DNA of 64,000 bases from an uncultured Rubripirellula sp. (GTDB taxonomy: Bacteria > Planctomycetota > Planctomycetia > Pirellulales > Pirellulaceae): positions 1 through 64,000 of the forward strand of contig CALIBL010000017.1 in NCBI GenBank assembly GCA_938045805.1, read 5' to 3'. Shown one piece after another: positions 9,687 through 18,917 of the stretch (position 1 is the stretch's first letter; each line of letters begins with the position of its first letter). Position numbers and translations under genes: made by a program. Under the pieces are notes generated by a model. It did no database searches. It was not told the DNA's origin and saw nothing but the letters and a program-made list of their open reading frames with translations.

Positions 9687-9986
9687 GATTGTCTCTCCTG
9701 TGTACTCTCATGTCTTGGATTCCATGCATCCGTTTGATTTGCATGCCGTGCTTTGTGAACAACAATCAAACCACGACACTCAGCACGGGGTCTATCAATC
9801 CTTGCTCCACGTTTCTCCGCCAGAACCATTTGATAAGTTAGCATCGCCGCATGGCAGACGGTAGTGACGACAACGGATTGAGGAGCCTTCTTCCGGGTTG
9901 GGATTCACTAGCAGGTTGATGCATGCTGCAATTCAGATTTATCGACCACAGATGAACCACGTTATTTCAATAAGGCATCAACATTC
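9687..9986. other. Divergent intergenic region
   Basis: This 300-bp stretch separates the minus-strand permease gene from plus-strand cutA and must hold both start regions. I see no coding sequence, no convincing -35/-10 pair and no strong hairpin in it. Confidence 0.5.
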
Positions 9987-10322
9987 ATGATGAAAGCCGA
10001 ATCACTAATCCTTGTTATTACCACGATCCCTAATAAAACGACTGCCGAAGATATCAGCCGAAAACTGCTGCAAGATGGACTAGCCGCGTGTATCCAGATC
10101 GAGAAAGAAGTTAGTAGTCATTATCGCTGGCAAGGCGAACTAGTCATCGAAAACGAATGTCGACTTACGATAAAAAGCACGGCCTCCCAGTGGAACGCCA
10201 TCAAACAGTTCATCGGACAGTGTCATCCTTACGAGATCCCAGAGATTGTCAAAGTGAATATCGATGAGTGCTCAGACAACTACAGAAATTGGATTGCGTC
10301 CCAAACGAAGCAAAACCTGTAA
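9987..10322 (+). CDS. cutA: CutA-like divalent cation tolerance protein
   Basis: Small cytoplasmic trimeric protein (111 aa, normal family length) of the PII-like fold. Recognised by LILVITTIPNKTTAEDISRK at the N-terminus, the GLAACIQI segment containing the conserved Cys, SHYRWQGELVIENE, and HPYEIPEIVKVNI near the end, which match CutA throughout. CutA was linked to copper tolerance in E. coli, but its molecular role is not settled. Two ATGs are adjacent (9987 and 9990). The gene stands alone between a divergent and a convergent neighbour. Identification is firm; metal function is by family only. Confidence 0.93.
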   Translation: MMKAESLILVITTIPNKTTAEDISRKLLQDGLAACIQIEKEVSSHYRWQGELVIENECRLTIKSTASQWNAIKQFIGQCHPYEIPEIVKVNIDECSDNYRNWIASQTKQNL

Positions 10323-10360
10323 TTTTTAATTCACGATCAGATCACGTAACACCAGAAAGA

Positions 10361-13300
10361 TCACTCAAGCCCATCGGAGCCAGGCGGTGGAATCACACCA
10401 CCACCGAGCGTACCCAATCGAGGTGAGGGCCAGAAACGTGGCTCGATAGAAAATCCTACACCAACATTATCTCGTCCCCGGTCAACATTAAGCCCTACAC
10501 GAATCAACATAGATTCGCCAATGCGAGTAAGCGCAAGTGTCTGCCCGATATTACCCGTCTCGTCGAAGTCATACGCCGCTCCGGCCGACGCAATCCATTT
10601 CTCGTTTAGCCGGTAATCTAGATTTGTGCGAAAGACTGTACTACTGATCGGACCTCGGAGCGAAAGCAAACCAAGGTAAAGCTCTCCGACCCCCGGTCTA
10701 CTCGTTTGCAATCCGGCACTAATTGAATGCAATCCGCTGGAGAACAGATCGAAATAACCATCACTGAGAAAGGCAAAGCGATCCCCGATGTGGTACGTCA
10801 ACCCATAAGTCGTCGGGCCGATTGACTCAGAAAAGTTATCACGATCAGACCTAGGGAAGATTGATGTATCAACGTCGAACTGCAATAAATCAACAATTCG
10901 CTCCTTACCCTGCAGGCCTCGCTTCGTTTGCCATCTCTGATGTAAACCCAGTCGAAATTGCTGCAAGTCGTCTGCGATGACTCCGCTGGGATTTGCAACC
11001 AACCACTGAAAACCTTGGCGAAGCGCATAGTAACGAGGATCAACTTGTGGACTTAAGACACCCCCAAAACTTGAGTTGATAAAACGGCTTCTAAATTGTT
11101 CCTGCGCGTTATCATCCAAAGAATCATAAAGTGGCAATTGATCCAAGCCAACGTTGCTATCTCCGTAGTGGTAACCAGCGACCCATTCAACCTTGTGCGC
11201 TAATCCTCTCACATTGAGCAGAGCACTTTGAACCGAAGGATCTGCTTTCCAAGCTGACAGACTCGCTGTTAATCCTGCCTGACCGATTAAACGAGTAATT
11301 GGTTGACCAGTGACATCTTGACCGTAGTGAGAAGCTTCACCTGCTAAAGAAGGCACAACACGAACGGGGCCAACTTGAAAAGGCAAGCTCACCTCTTGCT
11401 TTGATGATGCCACCAACCCTTTTGCGAGTACCTCTCCTGGAACGGGTGCATAGAGCGCTGCCTCTGCCGGATCTACAGGTAAGCTCGCCGGTTCGAGACG
11501 CTGGTATCCAACTCGGCTGTGTCCTGACAGGGTAACTCGCTCTCCAAATAAGGATCCACCAAGCAGATAATGATCAAGCTGAGGGAGCCTTTCAGTAACG
11601 GTGTAGAAGTCATTAACTTTAGCAGTGACCGTTAAATCTAAGAGATGACTATGATGGTAGCGTCTCAAGTGGATCTCCGATCGATGATCAACATCCTGAT
11701 CCCATTCGTTTTCCAAGTATTGCTCTAGGAAATTCCTGTCACTCACCCACCCAAGCTCGGCAGTGAGTTCACCATTTGCCCCCAAAGCCTGCTGATGCCG
11801 CAGAATGACACGGCCTCGGTTCCGAGTTTCCGGGGTTAAGTTTCTTCGAAGATTGCCGAGAATGTCCTCACCTCGATCGCGAATGAACCAAGCATCCAAA
11901 AAGCCTTTGGCCTCATTCTGTGTTCCAAAAAAACTCTCGGTTTCATAGTCAAAGTCGGTACCAACTGCAAAACCACGATCGCTCAAATAGTCCAAAGACA
12001 ACGCCCAATCGCTTCCCTTACCAGCACTCTGAATCCCGAGAAGCTGAAACAGATCTAAATCCAATAAAAACTGTGTGCCAAAAACAGCATCGTTGTTAAT
12101 GCCAACGCTAGACACATATGAGGTGGGGCGATCAAGACTCGTGGAAAATTTTGGCCAATAAAGAACCGGCACCCCGCTGAGATAAACAAAGTTGTTGCGA
12201 CTGTCCACAAATGGTTCTCGATAAACTTTCGTCGCACCCGTAGCAGGGTCTGTTCTTACCTGCTCTGACTCTCTCAAACTTAACTGCTGACTCTGCAACC
12301 AATATCTCGGAATTCCCATCCGACTACTTGTAATTGCTGCATCAAAAGCGATGAAATTTCCTTTCGCAACCTGCTGCAGCACATCAGCCTTTAATCGCAC
12401 CAAACCCATGTGATTCGGAACCGTGGTGATCGCTTCCGCCTCAAGAACTAAACCCCGCTCCATTGCAACGTTGTAATACATGGCATCCGCGTAGATGATT
12501 CGTTCACCCTGTCGGAAAACAATATCACCTTCGAGGTAGAGTTCCCCTTGTGCCTCAGACAGATCCTCGGCTCCGTTGAATATGTTTGCGACTAAGGGTA
12601 ACCATCCGACGACACGATCCGCGGAAATTGAGATCGTCCCGAGATCCATCGTATCACCCGAAGCCAGTCTCGCTTTTACATCGCGAATAAGGACGGTCAT
12701 GCCCCCCCTTGCCACGATGATGGTTTCGCTTAGCTCAGGTCGATTGATCGTTTCGACTTGCGGTGCGGATGACGCGCCCCGCGGAACAATCTCTACCGAA
12801 CGACTACCGCCACCGACTAGAAATTGCAGTCCGCGTTTGTCTTCTTTTTGATCCTGTGTTGGCAAGTTTTCATCAGCCGCCTGCTTGACAAATTGCGTCT
12901 GTTCAATGGTTGCGTGGGAAATACTGCTAAGCTCATCCAACTGTAGCTGCCTCAGCAAATCATCAGCTTCTTGAGGCTTCGCAACAAACACTCCCGCTTG
13001 AATGATTGGCTGGTGCCTTAGGTCGATTAACCGTTTCTCCTGAGGACTTACATCCAACGCAGAAAGATTCTCCGAATCGAACAAGACCATGTGACCTCGC
13101 AGTCGCCCAGGAGTTCCGTCCACGATCAGCAAAACCGCAGGTGCAGTAAAAGATTCATCATCCAAGAGAATCGTACAGTCACCGGTCATCAAACTTGCGT
13201 CGGCGGTTCCTTCTTTCCACCGTGCTACTGTTCTGCCATGAAGCTGCAAAATAGAACCGTGGAGCTCCTTGGCAGACACTGAGCTTCGTATGTCTAAAAC

Positions 13301-13444
13301 GCTTGAGCAACAGCACAGAATCAGAAGCAGCGCACAATGAAATCCCCCGCGAAAGCTGAATAAGCGATAGCGAAATTGGAGGTTTTCTGCGGTGGTGGCT
13401 TCCGTGCCGACCAATTCTTCATCCATCCGAGTCGAATATTTCAA
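10361..13444 (-). CDS. LptD/OstA-like outer-membrane protein
   Basis: Probable outer-membrane beta-barrel (1027 aa) related to LptD, the translocon that inserts lipopolysaccharide. Residues 37-58 (CALLLILCCCSS...SVSA) look like a signal peptide after an unusually long 36-residue leader; an ATG at residue 7 is an alternative start. An OstA-like periplasmic stretch follows (LEGDIVFRQGERIIYADAMY, about 300), then the LptD-type region YLSGVPVLYWPKFS, and a long run of alternating beta strands to the end with a Pro/Gly-rich tail. LptD-specific disulfide cysteines are not obvious. Planctomycetes carry Lpt homologues, so an LPS-export role is plausible but unproven. It is monocistronic, convergent with cutA at 38 bp. 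Confidence 0.8.
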   Translation of the reverse strand: MKYSTRMDEELVGTEATTAENLQFRYRLFSFRGGFHCALLLILCCCSSVLDIRSSVSAKELHGSILQLHGRTVARWKEGTADASLMTGDCTILLDDESFTAPAVLLIVDGTPGRLRGHMVLFDSENLSALDVSPQEKRLIDLRHQPIIQAGVFVAKPQEADDLLRQLQLDELSSISHATIEQTQFVKQAADENLPTQDQKEDKRGLQFLVGGGSRSVEIVPRGASSAPQVETINRPELSETIIVARGGMTVLIRDVKARLASGDTMDLGTISISADRVVGWLPLVANIFNGAEDLSEAQGELYLEGDIVFRQGERIIYADAMYYNVAMERGLVLEAEAITTVPNHMGLVRLKADVLQQVAKGNFIAFDAAITSSRMGIPRYWLQSQQLSLRESEQVRTDPATGATKVYREPFVDSRNNFVYLSGVPVLYWPKFSTSLDRPTSYVSSVGINNDAVFGTQFLLDLDLFQLLGIQSAGKGSDWALSLDYLSDRGFAVGTDFDYETESFFGTQNEAKGFLDAWFIRDRGEDILGNLRRNLTPETRNRGRVILRHQQALGANGELTAELGWVSDRNFLEQYLENEWDQDVDHRSEIHLRRYHHSHLLDLTVTAKVNDFYTVTERLPQLDHYLLGGSLFGERVTLSGHSRVGYQRLEPASLPVDPAEAALYAPVPGEVLAKGLVASSKQEVSLPFQVGPVRVVPSLAGEASHYGQDVTGQPITRLIGQAGLTASLSAWKADPSVQSALLNVRGLAHKVEWVAGYHYGDSNVGLDQLPLYDSLDDNAQEQFRSRFINSSFGGVLSPQVDPRYYALRQGFQWLVANPSGVIADDLQQFRLGLHQRWQTKRGLQGKERIVDLLQFDVDTSIFPRSDRDNFSESIGPTTYGLTYHIGDRFAFLSDGYFDLFSSGLHSISAGLQTSRPGVGELYLGLLSLRGPISSTVFRTNLDYRLNEKWIASAGAAYDFDETGNIGQTLALTRIGESMLIRVGLNVDRGRDNVGVGFSIEPRFWPSPRLGTLGGGVIPPPGSDGLE

Positions 13445-13721
13445 TTGCCTGAAAGGGCAAGAAGCCGAAGTGTACGAAGAGGTTTTGATCGCTCACAAGC
13501 GAGAATGGACGCGGCGGCTTCACTTTTTCTCCCGATTTCCGACTTTTTCGTGGAGCCGGTGGCGACTGTTGAGCGTGAAACACTCGCTTAAATCGTGAAA
13601 CATGGATTGCCACTGTCATCGCATCACGCCTCATGGAGTCAAAACTTGACGTTTTTCCTCGTATAATCCAACGGAGTCACAGCACTTACACCCTAGACCA
13701 CTAGTCGGCGAGAAGTCTTCA

Positions 13722-15575
13722 ATGCAAATTGCCTCCGCCCTAATTGCCTCTGTGCAGTCCATAAAACAACCCACCGATTCACGTGGCAGATTCTTTTTGA
13801 AGGGGATTGGCATCACAAAGCACATACTCGCCATATGCTTGGCGATGGGATTTGGTCAGTTTGCCAATTCAGAGGAAATCTCGGCTCAGCAAGATTCTTT
13901 CACTGAACTCCTTGACGAGATCTGGAACTTTGAGCTGGTAGAAACGCCTCTGTTAGCAACCAACGTGGGTGACCCGCGCGGCCAGTCAAACCTCTCCGAT
14001 GATAGCCTTGAAGCAATACAAAACCGCCAAATCAAACGAACAGAGTTTTTGAACCGCCTGAAAACATTCAATCCCAAGTCGCTCACTGAACTGTCGCAAA
14101 TTGACTACGAATTAACGCAGCTCCGCCTGACTTCTCAACTGGATGCTTTTGAATTCAAGACTCACCTGTTACCGATTAATAATCGCGAAGGTTTTCACAT
14201 TAGCTTTCCGGAATTACCCAATGTGATGCAACCGGAGTCGATTGAGGATTTCAGAAACTACATTGCTAGGCTTCGGGACTTTCCTCGCTATACCGATCAG
14301 CAAATATCCCTCATGAGGCTTGGGATACAGGAAGGACTCACGCAGCCGGCGATCATCATGCGTGACTCTGGCAGGCAGGCAGAAGCGCAAGTCGTAGGTG
14401 ATCCGACTACATCTATCTTCTACACCAAGATCGAAGAAGCGGCCAAACGAACGCTGAGCTCCGAGCAATGGGATGATCTCTCAGAGTCTCTCAACGAAGC
14501 GATCACTCAAAGCGTTATTCCCTCCTACCGAAAATTTGCGCAATTTTTGAAAAACGAATACTTACCCGCATGCAGGGGAACTATCAGCGTCTCTGCCCTG
14601 CCCCGCGGACGTGAGTTTTATCGCAATCGCGTTGAGTTTTTTACGACGCTTCAGATCACTCCTGAAGAGCTACACGAAACCGGCATTCGCGAAAACGAAA
14701 GAATCAGAAATGAAATGAACTCAATACGTGAAAAAGTTGGGTTCAAAGATGACCTCAAAGCCTTTCTAGAATACCTCCGCACCGATCCAAAGTTTTACCC
14801 TAAGACTCCTGATGAATTGTTGAAGGAAGCTGCTTTCATTCTCAAAAAAGCTGACGGAAAACTTCCCGAGCTATTTGGGCATTTACCACGAATACCTTAC
14901 GGACTTCGTGAGATACCTGAATATGTTGCACCCCAAACCACTTCTGCTTACTACTGGCCTCCAGCCACTGACGGTACACGCGGAGGATTCTATTACCTCA
15001 ACACCTACAACCTTTCTTCTCGGCCCCTCTATCAACTCGAAGCTCTGTCCCTCCATGAAGCCGTCCCAGGACATCACCTCCAGCTTTCAATTCAAGCGGA
15101 ACTAAAAAACCTTCACCCAATGAGTCGCGAAAGCAACTTAAACGCATTCATTGAAGGCTGGGCTCTGTACAGCGAACGTCTAGGTAAAGAAATTGGTTTC
15201 TACCAGGATCCATATCAAGATTTTGGTCGCCTAAGCATGGAAGCCTGGCGTGCCAGTCGACTAGTGGTTGACACTGGGATTCATTGGTTTGGATGGTCAC
15301 GGCAGAAAGCAATCGATTACATGTCCGAAAACACCGCGTTGAGCCGACACAACATCATTGCTGAAGTTGATCGCTACATTGGATGGCCGGGACAGGCCCT
15401 GAGTTACAAGACAGGTGAACTCGCGATTCGACGCATTCGTCGTCAAGCGGAAGAAACTCTCAAGGATCAATTCGACATTCGCGAGTTTCATGATCGCGTG
15501 CTTGAAGCAGGTTCCATCCCTCTTCCGCTGCTTGAATCAAGAGTCAATCGCTGGATCGTCGATAAACAGAAATAA
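13722..15575 (+). CDS. Secreted DUF885 family putative metalloprotease
   Basis: 617-aa protein of the DUF885 family, which resembles M3/M32-type zinc peptidases. The signature HEAVPGHHLQLS (about residue 445) supplies the HExxxGHH metal-site pattern, and the downstream glutamate in AFIEGWALYSERLG completes the usual triad. GGFYYLNTYN and the C-terminal WPGQALSYKTGEL are also family hallmarks. A hydrophobic segment KHILAICLAMGFGQFANSEE points to secretion. From the ATG it sits at about residue 33-52, which is late; an in-frame TTG at 13797 would give a standard-length signal peptide, so the start is uncertain. Substrate unknown. A hairpin lies immediately after the stop. Confidence 0.88.
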   Translation: MQIASALIASVQSIKQPTDSRGRFFLKGIGITKHILAICLAMGFGQFANSEEISAQQDSFTELLDEIWNFELVETPLLATNVGDPRGQSNLSDDSLEAIQNRQIKRTEFLNRLKTFNPKSLTELSQIDYELTQLRLTSQLDAFEFKTHLLPINNREGFHISFPELPNVMQPESIEDFRNYIARLRDFPRYTDQQISLMRLGIQEGLTQPAIIMRDSGRQAEAQVVGDPTTSIFYTKIEEAAKRTLSSEQWDDLSESLNEAITQSVIPSYRKFAQFLKNEYLPACRGTISVSALPRGREFYRNRVEFFTTLQITPEELHETGIRENERIRNEMNSIREKVGFKDDLKAFLEYLRTDPKFYPKTPDELLKEAAFILKKADGKLPELFGHLPRIPYGLREIPEYVAPQTTSAYYWPPATDGTRGGFYYLNTYNLSSRPLYQLEALSLHEAVPGHHLQLSIQAELKNLHPMSRESNLNAFIEGWALYSERLGKEIGFYQDPYQDFGRLSMEAWRASRLVVDTGIHWFGWSRQKAIDYMSENTALSRHNIIAEVDRYIGWPGQALSYKTGELAIRRIRRQAEETLKDQFDIREFHDRVLEAGSIPLPLLESRVNRWIVDKQK

Positions 15576-15576
15576 T

Positions 15577-15596
15577 CTCGCCAATCACTTGGCGAG
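15577..15596. terminator. Hairpin between convergent genes
   Basis: Perfect 8-bp inverted repeat CTCGCCAA-TCAC-TTGGCGAG starting one base after the DUF885 stop and 31 bp from the end of the convergent GcvH-like gene. Read on the minus strand it is followed by ATTATTT, a weak T-rich tail; on the plus strand there is no T-run. Probably a shared, weak bidirectional terminator. Confidence 0.5.
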
Positions 15597-15626
15597 CTAC
15601 TGATCTCGCTTAAGCATTATTTTGGA

Positions 15627-16127
15627 TTAATGATTGGCTTGCCCTTTGATTGTTCTCTGCGCCACTTCCCAAGCCTGCTCCAAGTGGGAAGCGTACTGAT
15701 CAGGACTCATCATTTCAGTGCTGGATGTGATACCAAGGGCTAACATCCAGCCATCAGAATACGGATCCGCATTAATCAAAGAAGGATCTGCAAGTACTCG
15801 CTCGTTTAACTCGAGTAATTCCCCAGCACATGGTGCAAATAAATCACTCTCTGCTTTTTTACTTTCTATAGAACCGATTTGCTGACTCTTTGCCAATGAA
15901 ATGGTAGGCTCGACCAACCAATCTAAAAAGTAAACGTCCTGTAATAACCGGACAGCATAAGACGACAGTCCGAGATGCCATTTGCCTGAATGCAGTTGCT
16001 TTGCCCACATGTGGTTCGAAAAGTAGCAGCGGTCACAAGGAAATTTTGCCTCGAACTCACCCATCATAAAACTGAACCAGTCACCTGAATCAGATGACAG
16101 GGTGTTGGGCTCCGTGTTGTGAATCAC
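15627..16127 (-). CDS. GcvH-like lipoyl-carrier protein with N-terminal CxxC extension
   Basis: 166-aa protein whose central part aligns with glycine-cleavage H protein: FSNHMWAKQ corresponds to the Y.xxHEW start, ESKKAESDLFAP (residues 88-99) to the lipoyl-lysine loop with Lys91 as the predicted modified residue, and DPSLINADPYSDGWMLAL to the C-terminal H-protein signature. It is longer than GcvH (about 125-130 aa) because of about 30 extra N-terminal residues ending in CDRC (31-34), directly before the H domain, and a 30-residue helical tail. No gcvT or gcvP is nearby. Its start codon overlaps the stop of the upstream radical SAM gene (ATGA), so the two are translationally coupled. A carrier role in an unknown reaction is more likely than ordinary glycine cleavage; that is inference. 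Confidence 0.82.
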   Translation of the reverse strand: MIHNTEPNTLSSDSGDWFSFMMGEFEAKFPCDRCYFSNHMWAKQLHSGKWHLGLSSYAVRLLQDVYFLDWLVEPTISLAKSQQIGSIESKKAESDLFAPCAGELLELNERVLADPSLINADPYSDGWMLALGITSSTEMMSPDQYASHLEQAWEVAQRTIKGQANH

Positions 16128-17461
16128 GTGTAACGAACACCTTGAAATTGAGGTTCAAAGAAATGATTTAATAGGCCATCAACACGGAGTAATCCTTGGT
16201 CGGTCAAGCGAATCGCGTCCCCGTCAATCTTAACGTCACCCGAATCAACCAAAGAGTTCAACGGATCTTTGAACACTGACGTTATCTCGACACCAAATTT
16301 TTCACGGAAGTAGGTGGCATCTAGGTATCCGCGTTTGAGCAACAAGATCAGCTCTCGCACGAGCTTTTGATGCTCGGAAGGCACAAAACCACGACCCAAA
16401 GGTAACCGACCGCGTTCTTCAATGGATTCATAATAACGATTCAGATCAGCGAGATTTTGATAATGCACGCCATTGGCATGCCCAAAACTCGCCACTCCGG
16501 TGGCTAATAAATCGGCTCCCATCCAAAGATTATCTCGATAGCTAAAATTGACCTTCGACGGATCTTTTACAACCGTGTACGCACTACTTACGCTGTAACC
16601 CGCTGCTTGAAACTGATCGAACGCGTACTTCACCCATGCTCGTTTTGTTTCCCAATCCGCTACAGGGCTTTCTGTTTGATTCCCAAGCATGTCCTTGCTG
16701 AATACGGTGTTGTAAGGGAGTTCCATTTGATAGATCGTCACACTCTCCGGTGACAACTCCAAGGTCTTACGAACATTCTCGCGCCAATTATCCCAAGTCT
16801 CACCGACCATTCCAGAAATCAGGTCGATGTTAACATTTGGAAATTTCGCATTTTCGATCCACTCCCACGCTCGGTACACCTCCTTGGAAAGATGTGCCCG
16901 ACCATTTAAATCGAGCAATTCGTCAGAAAAATTTTCCACCCCAAGACTTAGACGCGTAACGCCCATCTCATCTCGCAAAGTTTTAACCTTCGTCTCGCTC
17001 AATGTCCCAGGCTCGCACTCAAACGTCACCTCCTCAGCTCCATTCCAACTGATGTGCTGCTTTAAACGATCCGCGAGCTTCTTTAATTGCTTAGGCGAGA
17101 GAAAACTTGGTGTACCGCCGCCGAAATACACGAACCGAAACGATCGTTTTCCCATCACGGGTAGTTGGCTAACCAATGAGATTTCATTGCAAAGTGCGTC
17201 GACATAACGCTGAACCTCGGCCGCGTTAACGTCAGTGAAGACCTTGAAATAGCAGAACTTGCAACGTTTTCTACAGAAGGGAATGTGGAGGTAAAGTCCG
17301 AGGGGTGTTTTCTCGAACGAATCGGAACCCAAAGCTTTTTCAACATCAGTCAGATGTTCCGTGGTCCACTGACTGTATGGGGGATAGTTGGAAATAAAAT
17401 AGCTTCCCACATCCGTTTTTTCTTTTTTGCCTTCGGTGGATGTCATTTCAAGCACGTGCAA
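16124..17461 (-). CDS. HemN/HemW-like radical SAM protein
   Basis: 445-aa radical SAM enzyme of the coproporphyrinogen-oxidase-like (HemN/HemW) family. LYLHIPFCRKRCKFCYF carries the CxxxCxxC cluster site (Cys63, 67, 70). The fourth HemN cysteine (CxxxCxxCxC) is absent, as in HemW, so true coproporphyrinogen oxidase activity is unlikely. VYFGGGTPSFL (about 112-121) is the SAM-binding GGGTP, followed by TFECEPGTL, RLSLGVENF and NIDLISGMVGETWDNW. The C-terminus holds a HemN-type domain (ELILLLKRGYLDATYFREKF). The downstream GcvH-like gene overlaps it by 4 bp. The pairing suggests the lipoyl protein serves as carrier, substrate or electron donor for the enzyme. The start is the first ATG of the frame; MTSTEGKKEK at residue 6 is an alternative. 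Confidence 0.88.
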   Translation of the reverse strand: MHVLEMTSTEGKKEKTDVGSYFISNYPPYSQWTTEHLTDVEKALGSDSFEKTPLGLYLHIPFCRKRCKFCYFKVFTDVNAAEVQRYVDALCNEISLVSQLPVMGKRSFRFVYFGGGTPSFLSPKQLKKLADRLKQHISWNGAEEVTFECEPGTLSETKVKTLRDEMGVTRLSLGVENFSDELLDLNGRAHLSKEVYRAWEWIENAKFPNVNIDLISGMVGETWDNWRENVRKTLELSPESVTIYQMELPYNTVFSKDMLGNQTESPVADWETKRAWVKYAFDQFQAAGYSVSSAYTVVKDPSKVNFSYRDNLWMGADLLATGVASFGHANGVHYQNLADLNRYYESIEERGRLPLGRGFVPSEHQKLVRELILLLKRGYLDATYFREKFGVEITSVFKDPLNSLVDSGDVKIDGDAIRLTDQGLLRVDGLLNHFFEPQFQGVRYT

Positions 17462-17511
17462 GGTTAAGGATTGAAAAGTCGAATAGATGAATCAATAGAT
17501 GTTGATGGTGC

Positions 17512-18774
17512 TTATGACCCATTAGCTGATGCATCCCCAAAGCACCTAAGAACTCCGTCATCATCGCCGATAAAAAGTTGGCTACCAACGATTGCTGGTG
17601 CAGCGATGAATGAGCCACGAATTTCATAGGACCATTTTTCTTCTCCAGAAGCCAAAGACAATCGGATCAACCGACCATCGGTTGCGGCGACCCATACATC
17701 TCGTCCAGCAATGACGGGGGATGCATCGGCTCTTCGCTTCAAGGAGTACCGCCACTTTAATTTACCGGTAGCCAAGGAAATCGCATCGACCTGTTTGCTT
17801 TGACTACTGACCACCACGAGATCATCGGCTACCGCTGCACTACTTCGGTACTCCATCGGACGCTCGGCATCCTCGTACAGCCAAAGTTGCTTTTGCTCCT
17901 TCCAATCAAAAGCTAAAACCGCGCCATCCATGATAGGTACCACCACCTTCGTTCCGGAAATTGCTGGCGTACTACCAGTCGGACCACCTAGCGGTAACGG
18001 TTTGCCGATATTCTTACCTGTCTGCAGATCGACTTGATGCAATTGTCCATCACACCCACCCAAGAAAGTTTGTTGGCTAGCGATCGATGGGCTACATCTG
18101 ACTTGGTCATCCGTTTGATAGGTCCATTTAAGGCTCCCGTCGCTCAAAGAAAAGCAATACAGTTTGCCGTCCTGACTCGCGATCACCGTCGTTTGCTCAA
18201 AAAAACCTGCAGAACCATTTATTTCACCTCCCGTTTCCGCTCGCCAAATCTCCGCACCATCATCCGCATTTAACGCGTAGACGTTGCCCTCAACATCACC
18301 AATGACAACCTTGCGATGATTCAGCGATGGAGAGGCCAAAAAACCCGTCTCAAAATCTCGCGTCCACTTCACTTCACCAGTTTTCTGGTCAATCGCATAA
18401 ATTTTTCCGAACACGTCCGCCGTGAAAACTTTACCGAACCCAACGACTGGGGTTGTCTCAATCGCCTCATCTAATTTTGCTTCCCAAAGAACCGACGGCG
18501 AAGCGGTCACTTCGCTCGGGGTGTACCCAGAAGATTGCGAGTCTCCTCTCGGCAGCAACCAATGGGTCGCTTTTTGTTCACCGCTCAATTCATCTGCAGT
18601 GAGTTGGCGTCCGTCACCGAATAACACCATCAAGGGGAGGGCCGCAATCACGGCTAGATGGCAACCCGTCCGGCATAAGTCGGTAACAAAAGGCCGTGAA
18701 ACTCCGCTGAAAGAGCGGTTTTGCAGCTTGATAACCACCATTTTCCAAAAATTCCGAATCAGATGACGAAACAA
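17512..18774 (-). CDS. Secreted PQQ-type beta-propeller repeat protein
   Basis: 420-aa protein with a membrane or signal segment at about residues 39-52 (HLAVIAALPLMVLF) and then seven or so repeats of the PQQ-enzyme-repeat type, for example VYALNADDGAEIWRAETGGE, LYCFSLSDGSLKWTYQTDD and AISLATGKLKWRYSLKR. These form a beta-propeller outside the cytoplasm. There is no catalytic quinoprotein cysteine pair or other enzymatic motif, so it is probably a structural or binding propeller (BamB-like folds are similar). It lies 50 bp upstream of the radical SAM gene on the same strand and may be cotranscribed with it. A start at M12 (MVVIKLQNRS) is also possible. Confidence 0.85.
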   Translation of the reverse strand: MFRHLIRNFWKMVVIKLQNRSFSGVSRPFVTDLCRTGCHLAVIAALPLMVLFGDGRQLTADELSGEQKATHWLLPRGDSQSSGYTPSEVTASPSVLWEAKLDEAIETTPVVGFGKVFTADVFGKIYAIDQKTGEVKWTRDFETGFLASPSLNHRKVVIGDVEGNVYALNADDGAEIWRAETGGEINGSAGFFEQTTVIASQDGKLYCFSLSDGSLKWTYQTDDQVRCSPSIASQQTFLGGCDGQLHQVDLQTGKNIGKPLPLGGPTGSTPAISGTKVVVPIMDGAVLAFDWKEQKQLWLYEDAERPMEYRSSAAVADDLVVVSSQSKQVDAISLATGKLKWRYSLKRRADASPVIAGRDVWVAATDGRLIRLSLASGEEKWSYEIRGSFIAAPAIVGSQLFIGDDDGVLRCFGDASANGS

Positions 18775-18917
18775 CGCTCAACCCTAGAAAAAACCCCCGC
18801 TCGGAAACGAACGCAATCTATTATAGGCTGCAAGGCTAAAGACCTGACTTGATACGTTCGATTTTATTTTGTCGGCCTTAAACTCCTCCCCACCCTTTTC
18901 ATACGACCTTTGGACTC

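Noticed and set aside
13392-13634. Overlapping short frames on both strands before the DUF885 gene
   Set aside because: They overlap the LptD-like start region and show no recognisable product or ribosome site.
13662-13667. TATAAT 55 bp upstream of the DUF885 gene
   Set aside because: The nearby TTGACG is only 10 bp away, so spacing does not fit a sigma-70 promoter.
16124-17461. Calling the radical SAM protein a coproporphyrinogen III dehydrogenase (HemN)
   Set aside because: It lacks the fourth cysteine of CxxxCxxCxC that goes with true HemN, and its neighbour is a lipoyl-carrier gene, not heme genes.
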